A stretch of DNA of 64,000 nt, taken from contig JAWNZC010000419.1 in assembly GCA_035771165.1 (NCBI GenBank), positions 4,100,001 through 4,164,000 on the forward strand, in the 5' to 3' direction. Of the stretch, positions 32,257 through 42,200 are shown in pieces; positions within the stretch are counted from its first letter, which is position 1, and the number at the start of each line of letters is the position of its first letter. The notes under the pieces are model-generated. The model was not told the origin of the DNA and searched no databases. It saw only the letters and a program-made list of their open reading frames with translations. Made by a program: the position numbers and the translations under genes. Origin of the DNA: Paragorgia papillata (lineage: Eukaryota; Cnidaria; Anthozoa; Scleralcyonacea; Coralliidae).

Positions 32257-35200
32257 ATGATCGTGTCCTGGACGAGCCTGCTTCGGGCTTTCTTATTGAT
32301 TGGTGTATGGGGCTTCGTTTTCCCGGACGACTCAAGTTCGAAAGATCGTTCAAGTCCCGCTGCGGTGGTCAGGGTGAGTCGAGGTTTACATTCCGTCGCA
32401 GACCGAGTGGATGTTTGCTCTAAAGAACTCGAGACGGTTCAGACGTTTCTGGACGAAGCTGGTGCAGCCCAGACGATGAACTGTAGTAGTGAGGGGATCG
32501 AGAATTGCAGTGGAAACTCTGAGTTGGTCGGCTATCATTGCAGGTGCAAGTCAACGAGTTTGACTTACGCGGCGAGCAGACGGAAGTGTGTGAAGAACAG
32601 TTGGCTTAGGAGAGGTAAGTTGGAATCCAAACACGGAAGGACGACACACTCTGTATGCAAAAAGGTGCAGGTAAACTGCCGAGAATAGTTTTGAAAACGA
32701 AATACTGACGTTTCGAGCAGAGCCCTTCATCAGAGTAAAATGCAACGAAGGGCTCCGCTCGGAGGGTCAATATTTCATTATCAAAAACTATTCTCGGCAG
32801 TTTACCGATCTCTCCTATGCTTCGAGGGTTTTTCGCCGGGTTCTCCGGTTTTCCTCCCTCCATAAAATCAACACCTCACATCTTAGCTGTGATCCCTAGT
32901 CTGAACTGCATGTGTCGTATGGCGGCTGCTTGGAGCGCCTTTGATATGCCTCGACACGGCTGCGTCCTTCGCAATTCTGCCAATTCAGCCGCTGGCTGCA
33001 AGTAAGGATGATTAGCCCCCCAGTCCTCTATTTTAGGTTGAGTTCGATGTATGACATTATACTACGATGCATGATCATATATATATTATCATAATCATGT
33101 TGTTAATACTGGAAGAGATGAATATAAGCTAGCTCGGACAATCGGATGTGAGTCTGAGAATTGTATGTAAAAAGCGGTACGAGGTCTTATTCTGGAATCA
33201 GATAATATTCTAGAAAGAGCCGTTTTTAATCAACCAATTGTTATATAATTAGTCGTACCGTGAGAACATTAATTTTTGGGATTCGGATCTTTTCTGTGCC
33301 GCGGAATCTCAGTTCCTATGTAAACACGGTATGTCTTTTTAATTCATTTCAGAATGAAATTAATTCCGATCGATTATGTAAAGTGTAAACATCTCCTAAT
33401 ACAAAGCTACTTTAAAATCCAGAAATTATGACTCTTTATATACCGCGTTGGCGAAGGGACGTGTGGCCGTAAGGCCCCTCGTAAGGATTCCAGTGGCATA
33501 TGCTGTTAGCGCACTGCTTTTCACTACTGCAATCCAAAGTTTAGCCCGGTTGGACGGGGCTAGTACGTGGATGGGTGACCGTCTAGGAATGACCCCGTTG
33601 TCGAGCATGGGACTCATGTGAGTAGAGTTGTAGTTGATCACTCCTGTGCTTCGAGGGTTTTTCGCCGGGTTCTCCGGTTTTCCTCCCTCCGTAAAATCAA
33701 CACCTAACACCTTAGCTGTGATCCGTGGTCTGAACTGTGTCGTATGGCAGCTGCGACCACGTTGATCTGCCGCCCTTCGCAATTCAGCCACCCGCTGATG
33801 ATTATAGCCCCATGTCCTTTTCTTTGGATCCGCCAATGTTTGTATGGCCAATTTGATATTCAGACGAATTTGATGGTTTGCGCAATCGAATGAAGATTTT
33901 GCAGCCGCAATAATTAGCAACAATAATTATGATAATAAATGTAAAAGAACCGGTCATTTATGCGATGTTTATTCAGGGCTTTGAGGTGCAAGGTAAGTCC
34001 TCATTCCTGGTCGTCTGAAACCCTGGTGGAACTTTCTGGAGGTCAGGATAATTAGAACATCTTACTGCTCATCAGAAGGTTACAGATGGTACACACTTGT
34101 AACTTTAGCTCTCCAACTGAGTCTCAGTAGCTCATTAATGGTTAGAACATCTCACTGGTCATAAGAAGGTTACAGGTTGAGGTTGTACACATTTGTAACC
34201 TTAGCTCTCTGAGTTTCAGTAGCTCAATAATTAGAACATCTCACTGCTCATCAGGTTACAGGTTGAACACATTTGTAACATTAGCTCTCCATCTGAGTCT
34301 CAGTAGCTCAATGGTTAGAACATGTCACTTGGGCAATTTAAGGTTACAGATTGTACACATTTGTAACCTTAGCTCTCCATCTGAGTCTCAGTAACTCAAT
34401 GGTTAGAACATCTCAATGGTCATCTGAAGATTACAGGTTGTACACATTTGTAACCTTAGCTCTTCATCTGAGTCTCAGTAGCTCAATGGTTAGAATATCT
34501 CAATGTTCATCAAAAGGTTACAGGTTGTACACATTTGTAACCTTAGCTCTGAGTCTTAGTAGCTCAATGGTTAGAACATCTCACTGATCAATAGAAGGTT
34601 ACAGATTGTACACATTTGTAACCTTAGCTCTCCATCTGAGTCTCAGTAGCTCAATGGTTGGAACATCTCACTGGTCATCAGGTTACAGGTTGTATACATT
34701 TGTAACCTTAGCTCTCTATCTGAGTATCAGTAGCTCAATGGTTAGAACATCTCACTAGTCATCAGAAGGTTACAGGTTGTACACATTTGTAACCTTACCT
34801 CTCTATCTGAGTCTCAGTAGTTCAATGGTTAGAACATCTCACTGGTCATCAGAAGGTTACAGGTTGTACACATTTGTAACCTTAGCTCTTCATCTGAGTC
34901 TCAGTAGCTCAATGGTTAGAGCATCTCACTGATCATCAGAAGGTTACAGGTTCGACCCTGTCTGGGACTCACAAACATTTTCTAAATATTCGAGCTTAAC
35001 GAACGTCTGCAAAATGTGTGTTAAGATTACTCTTTCTTTCTCCACTAAGGTTGTGCATTTCGCTTTGGATCATGGCGTCATCGAAGTGGCTGGACGTGGA
35101 ATGATGCCAATGATAAACTATTGACTCTTTTTCTTGATGTTGGTTATGGAATTATAGGAGCATTCAACGCCTCCAAAACTGAATATGGAGCTGGTTGCTC

Positions 35201-38200
35201 TCTCATTAACATAACCCTATTAAACACCCTAGGAAGCTGGGAGGGGTTTGTTTATAATCCCAAAGATATACGGATGTTTATCTTAAGAAATCAATATTAT
35301 ATCAGTTGGGTAAGCATGCACCTATTTAATACATCAGCACATTAATACCAAAACACATTAATACATTAACAAATTAATACATTAATATATCAAATAGATA
35401 AATTAATCTATATCTCTTAAAGTCCCTATGAAACGAAAATTAAGTTTGTCTTATTTGAAGGAACACTTAAAGAATGAGTCTCAGGGTCATGCATTGCGCG
35501 CTTATGTTTATGTCTACATGTCGATGATCTTCATTTCCGTGCATCTGAGCATCAGTCTTCACAGAGTTTTAAGAGTTAGTTTTGTCATGTCTGAATCTGA
35601 ATCTGACGCGGATCTGACTACGGAGCGCTACGACTTAGAGGATGATCTAAACGCGTACGGATCACCAGTATGTAATAGCGCTGATGGCCTGGAGATACAG
35701 CCGGACAAAGGAGTAGTTGAATCTGCCATTTCATCGGTTGATAACCGAACACAGGTGCGTGCACTTTCAATTTATTTTGTTTCACTGATTCTGAAATATA
35801 CTTACTCATTTGATACATGAATTACCTATACCTACCCACCACATTTTCATGTTTCAGTTTTGTAGCTGCAAAAATACCTGCAGTACTCGAAGCGGAAGGA
35901 AGAGACACGGCTGTCCATGTAGAGACGAAGGAATAAATTGCAGGTGTCTTTTAATCAACAACAGGGCTAGAATTCGATTCACCAGCGACGAGTTGGACCA
36001 GGCGCCATTTTCGGGGCACCCTAAAATGGCCGCTCAAGCGCGCAATGCATGACCCTGAGACTCATTCTTTAAGGTGGCTCCACACAGTTTCTTGAAAAAT
36101 GGAAAATACAAGTTTGAGAGTCCAAAACACGTGATTAAACAATTCGAAAAAAGACTAAATTAAAACTTTTCTTGAAGTATGAGTAATGAATAGGCCGATT
36201 TAAAAAAAATTCTGTTGAACGAAATTTTTTAAAAATTAACAAACATGATTTTTCCGGAAAAAAATTATTCGTTTTACAGAATTTTTTTAAATCGGCCTAT
36301 TGATTACTTCAAGAAAAGTTTTAATGAAAAAAAAATTGGGGGTCACCAAAGTTTTTTTCGAATTAAATTAGTTTGAATGGTAATTGGCAGCCATTTTGAA
36401 ACGTCATTGTTGCCATAGAAACAACTGTTGCTATTTATTATGTAACATTTTTTGATTGTCAGACTGTTTAACTATGCATAACATTTAGTTTTATTCTTTT
36501 CCCGAATTGTTTAATCACGTGTTTTGGACTCTCAAACTTGTATTTTCCATTTTTCAAGAAACTGTATGGAGCCACTTTAAAATGGTAGAGTAACATCTTT
36601 TGCAGTTTTTCGTTTCCTTGCTTCGTTCTTGGGATATTTTAGTTTGTTTGATATGTAAATTAAACATCTTGACGTCACACTTGCATAATGAGTTATCGAA
36701 AAAGTTATATATCTTTGCTATTATCAAATATAATAATCACTTGAAAATCTACATGTTTAGTGTTGTGGGCGAAACACATCCACATTGGTAATAGAAAAGA
36801 TATCTACTATCTATAAGATATCTAGCTCATTATGCACCTACGACGTAAAAATGCTTAATTTACATATCAAACAAACTAAAATATCTCTAGATCACTAGAA
36901 CGAAGCAAGGAAACGAAAAACTGCAAAATATGTTACTCTATAATTTGAAGTGTTCTTTCAAATAAGACAAACTTAATTTTCGTTTCATAGGCACTTTAAT
37001 GTATTAATCTATTACTTTAATCGTTTATTCCTCCATTCATCGATTCCTCTATTCGTTTATTCGTCCATTCATCGATTCCTCTATTCGTTTATTCATCTAT
37101 CCATCCATTCCTCTATTCGTTTATTCATCTATTCATGCATTCCTCTATTAGTTTATTCATCCATTCCTCTATTCGTATATTCATCTATTCCTCTATTCGT
37201 CGATTCATCTATTCATCCATTTCTCTATTCGTTTATTCATCTATTCCTTTATTCGTTGATTCATCCATTCCTCTATTCGTTTATTCATCTATTCGTTTAT
37301 TCATCTGTTCATCCATTCCTCTATTCGTTTATTCATCCACTCCTCTATTCGTTGATTCATCCATTCCTCTATTCGTTGATTCATCCAATCATCCATTCCT
37401 CTATTCGTTGATTCATCTACTCATCCATTTCTCTATTCGTTTATTCATCCATTCCTCTATTCGTTTATTCATCCATTCCTCTATTCGTTTATTCATCAAT
37501 TCCTCTATTCGTTTATTCCTCTATTCATCCATTGATCGATTCGTCTATTCGTTTATTCATCCATTCCTCTATTCGTTTATTCATCCATTCCTCTATTCGT
37601 TTATTCATCAATTCCTCTATTCGTTTATTCCTCTATTCATCCATTGATCGATTCGTCTATTCATCCATTCCCCGATTCTTCTATTCGTTTATTCACTTAT
37701 TCGTCCATTCTTCTATTCGTTTATTCCTCTATTCATCCATTCTTCTATTCGTCTATTCGTTTATTCATCCATTCCCCGATGCTTCTATTCGTTTATTCAT
37801 TTATTCATCCATTCCTCTATTCGTTTATTCATCCATTAATCGATTTTTCTATTCGTTTATTCATCTATTAATCTGTTCATGTTTTTTTAAATTCATTAAC
37901 TTATTATGTAATATGTTGTTTTTCGTTTTCAGGCTACTGACCAGATGAATTCAAAAAGCAAGCAGAAACTGAGAGGCAGGTTGCTGCGTTTTGTGATCAG
38001 TTGTCAATCAACTGTTGTGCAAGATGATATTGTGAAGGAACCGTTTTCATCGTGTCTTACTTTCAAAGTCACAGGAAACTTCACTAGTAAGTGCAGAACA
38101 CCTGGAGCAATTATAGAATACCCACTTTTGACACCAAAATTAAACCTATGAAACGAAAATTAAGTTTGTCTTATTTGAAAGAACACCGAAAATAACAAAG

Positions 38201-38935
38201 TAACATCTTTTGCGGTTTTTCGTTTCCTTGCTTCGTTCTTGAGATATTTAAGGTACTGCATGTAATTACTTCAAGCGGATTGAGTGACTGTACAAGTCAA
38301 ATCTCGCTTGTTGTTTCTCCGTGTTGCGTTTTTATGAGTAATGATTTTGAGTAAGCACAGGATGTGGTCGCCCAATCATCCGAGCCAGAGGTTCATGTTA
38401 AAAGTGCACGACATAAGCTAAGACCTAAGTGTTGATTTTACGGAGGGAGGAAAACCGCAGAACCCTGCGAAAAACCCTCGAAGCAAAGGAGAGGCCAACT
38501 AAACTCTACTCACATGAAGTGCGAGAACAGGGTTATTCCCAGACGGTCACCCATCCAAGTACTAACCCCGTCCAACTGGGCGTAACTACAGCGATGAGGG
38601 GGCAGCGCCCTAACAGCACACGTCACCCGTGTTTATACATGAAGATTGAAAGTTTTCGATCTGATCGAAATGGATGGCTGAAGTCAATCCACGCAGTTGG
38701 GTGGATTGACTTGAGATTCAAGCAAGGATCGACTTAAATGTTTCCAATCTGATTCATCTAAACACAGTTTGACTTGAAAACGAGTTGATTCGCATGAGTG
38801 AAGTTAGTGCGTGTCGTGCTAAATGGCAGACATTGAGGGAAGCACAGAAAATAGTGTTCCAAAACCGAAAACAAAGTTTCAAGCAGATCGGATTCTCCAT
38901 GTAAACATGTGCCCGGATTGACTTCACTCGCGTTT

Positions 38936-38982
<47 letters not shown>

Positions 38983-39167
38983 TTAAGTTTTGCCACAAGG
39001 TTCAACAAGACTAGGAATTAATTAAAATTAAAAAAAAAGAAAAAGTACTTAATCCCCGAGCCCGGGCGTAGGGCCGAAGGCCCGGAGCCCGGTGAGGGTG
39101 CTAATCTCGACATGCGTGTAGTCCACTTTACACGCGTGGAGAAAAAGCGAGGGAGACGAAATCTGGG

Positions 39168-39243
<76 letters not shown>

Positions 39244-42200
39244 GCACGGTGTCACGCGGTAAGAATAGTTGGACACTGGTGACTAGCGACGAAGAAAACT
39301 ATAAACTCTCAAACAAATAGTGTTTTGCTTTCGTTTATTTAAACGAAACGAAATGAAATGGAGCACGAAGAAAAGGATACAAACAACCCGTTTAATATAT
39401 CTTGAAGAGAAACCAGAGAACTTGAAGAAACCAAACGCCGTATGGTAAACAAAAACTCGATCTGCAGTGTATGTAGCCCTTGTCTGAAGACACTCCGTGA
39501 GTCCATGGACGTCAAATCATCTTAAAGTATTTAACGGTAGGATTCTTGTTGTTTTCAAGTTTTCGCTTAACCTAAACAATATTCAGCTTCACGTTTTGGT
39601 GCTTTCCCTTTGCTCATCCAAACCATAAGTCAACTTAACTAAAGCTAACTTAAAACACTACCTTTAAGGCTTATATTAACCGTGGTGGACGTGCATGCAC
39701 TTTTTATTATTAAAAATACTCATGGGCTTTGTCGGTTTTCTTGGCTGTGTTTCGACTGAAACGTTTTCCTTTGAATTCTTCTTTCTGGAATCCGAATCTA
39801 CTGAATTGTTTTTATCTCGGACTCTATTATAAATGTAATTTCTGAGCTGTTAATTACTTTTAATACTGCCTTTGCAAAATGTACATGCATAGAGAAGCCA
39901 TTTAAAGGCTTGCTAAAATTAATCCCTTTTGAAACCTCCTAAAAACAATATATTTTTTACAACCAGAATTTAATAATGAAATCAAAGTTTTGCTTTGAGA
40001 TGTTCAACTTTCATTAAATGATTTAAATCAGTTTTGTCATCCTATCGACCTATCCATAAATTGTATAATTTAATATCCCAAGGATTTAATATCAATTGTT
40101 TTTATATCTGTTTGTTTTTGTATTGGCTGTATATTAGGAGGGCTTATTTTAATCAGGGGGTGGGTGGGTGTTTTAAAAAAGCATGTAGAAGCAGGCGAGG
40201 GGTTGTTGCGTTCATGTATTTCTAGTTACTCATAGTGAAAGTTAAGTTACATCGTAAAATATATAATAATGTGGCAGGGTTGCCGCAACAGCGAACGCCA
40301 ATTACTGCGGTCCCAAACAAAAAGAAAAGGCCATATTAATGATTTAGGTTGTGTTAATTATTATTTTGTAAGTATTAATTATTAACCATTAATTATTGTC
40401 AAGTATTAATTATTAGTTCTTATTTACTAATTATCAAGTATTAATCGTCAGTCGCCAACTACAAACTATCAACCACCAATTGCCAATAATTTATCCGACA
40501 ATTATCATTAATTAGCAATTAGCAATCGGCATCCAACAATCAGCAACCAAAAATCAATAATTAACAATTAATTAGTTATTAAATACAACAGCAGATCGCA
40601 CTAATAAGACTGTGCGCTGTGTTGCATCTCAAGCAGATGGTTTTCCATGACCTCGGGTCTTCAGGGTCGTACAGCTGCTCCACTGAACAGGGCTTCAGTT
40701 TGTTTGATGTACAAATTAAACATTTTGACGTCATATGCTGTGCATATATTGATTTATCGGAGAGGGTTATAATAATTATATCCTTGCTATTATCAAATCA
40801 AATTAATTCGAAGGAAGTATCATTGCGTGTGTTTCTCCCACAATACTAAACATGTAGACTTTCAAGTGATTTCGTTTGATAATAGCAAAGATTTATGCTT
40901 CGCCAGTACAAAATTATAGACTTAAGACTTAAACTAAAATACACAAGTACACTAAAACAGACATATACATAGACAATGGCAGGGAATACCCACAGAGGCA
41001 AAACCTCCAATAATGGGAACCCGGGAACAGTAAAGGAAAATTAAGAACCCAATAGATAATCAAGTTAAATTAACGTGATTAGTAGCAACACGGTTTAGAG
41101 GCGACCGTGTTAACCAGACGGCACGAATGACATTTAATACATACAGTTTTAAAGGTTCTTGGGTCAGAGATATCAAAAATTGTCTTAGGGCCTGTTCACA
41201 TGAGGCGAGTTATCTCGGGGGGTAGGGTTATCCCTATCCCCCGAGATAACTCGGTGTTAGTTTATTTCCATGTTAAAAAAGTAAACCGTTCACATGAGAC
41301 CGAGATAACTCGGGGGATAGGGATAACTCGGTCGGAGCGCGATAGGGTAACCCTAGCCCCCGAGTTATCCCTACCTCCATGTGAACGCTTTCACCCGAGT
41401 TATCTCGGGGGGTAGGGTCAACTTAGGCATGCGTATTTATGCTGTTGCTCGGGATAACTCGGGGTGAAGCGTTCACATGAAGCTAGGGTTATCTTGGGGG
41501 CCAGGGACAACTCGGTAGTTGCGTTTTATCATGTGAAATAGGGTCAACTTTGACCCTAGCCCCCGAGTTATTCCTACCCCCCGAGATAACCCGGTCTCAT
41601 GTGAACAGGCCCTTAGTCAGATCAAAATAAAAGTTATATAAGTCGTCTTTTAATGCAGCGACAGATCAGGAGATATCTTTCAAGAATGCGGGAAGGACGT
41701 TCCACGTCCTAGTCACACGGCAAAAGTAGCTGGATTGAAATGTTACTAACAGTATTTGTCTTATGAACTGACAGATTTAATCCATTATCAGCACTGCAAG
41801 ATCTTGTAAATCGAGATGGTTTATGGATAGAGATAAGGTTACACAGGACTTCCTTGTTGGTATCAGTTTTTAATAGTTTGTAAAGGAATGTAAGATCAAG
41901 AAATTTCTGCCAGTACGTTATGGGAATTAAGTTGCACTTGGCAAGACGTTGGGAGTAGGTGCATGACATCAGAGTTGTAAGGGAGGGACAAGATAAATTT
42001 AGTAGCTCGTCGCTGGACTCGTTCAATATGCAAAATTGGACCAACTGTTTGAGGTGCCCATACTTGTGAGCAATATGAAAATGTTTGATGTTGTGAGAGA
42101 AACACACGCACACGCTTCCTTCGAATTAAGTTTGGTTTGATAATAGCAAAGATATATAATATAACCTTCTCAGATAACTCATTATGCACATGTGACGTCA

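Larger units (their letters stand above)
35421..36995. mobile_element. Family Y TTAA element holding two nested TTAA elements
   Basis: Ends AGTCCCTATGAAACG and CGTTTCATAGGCACT. TTAA is at 35417-35420 and 36996-36999. Copy B has the uninterrupted site TCTCTTAATGTATTAATC (TTAA at 63248-63251), so this insertion happened after the duplication or is polymorphic. Without its two passengers the element is about 470 bp. It is in intron 2 of the membrane-protein gene. Confidence 0.85.
29303..37900 (+). repeat. Segmental duplication, copy A
   Basis: Similar in order and orientation to 47681-64000. Matching blocks are 29303-32645 with 47681-50400 (5' flank, promoter and exon 1), 32812-34060 with 60785-62000, 34985-35420 with 62020-63251 (exon 2 and flank), and 37000-37890 with 63252-64000 (minisatellite). 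Differences are mostly clean insertions in one copy. The duplication reaches at least exon 2; the second copy leaves the window before exon 3. Confidence 0.85.

Noticed and set aside
33520..33600. Functional 5S rRNA gene
   Set aside because: Only the promoter half matches; the 5' third is unrelated and a long SINE body follows in every copy.
33426..33923. 165-codon minus-strand frame
   Set aside because: Antisense reading through a 5S-derived SINE; the same pattern appears at 61585-61881.
34063..34969. Cluster of functional tRNA genes
   Set aside because: Nine of ten units lack a T arm and 3' acceptor strand, and the last has a 6-nt T loop and a mismatched anticodon stem.
37135..37948. 170- and 138-codon frames of SIRLFIYSS type
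   Set aside because: Translation of the ATTC-based minisatellite; the real exon 3 begins only at 37933 after an AG acceptor.
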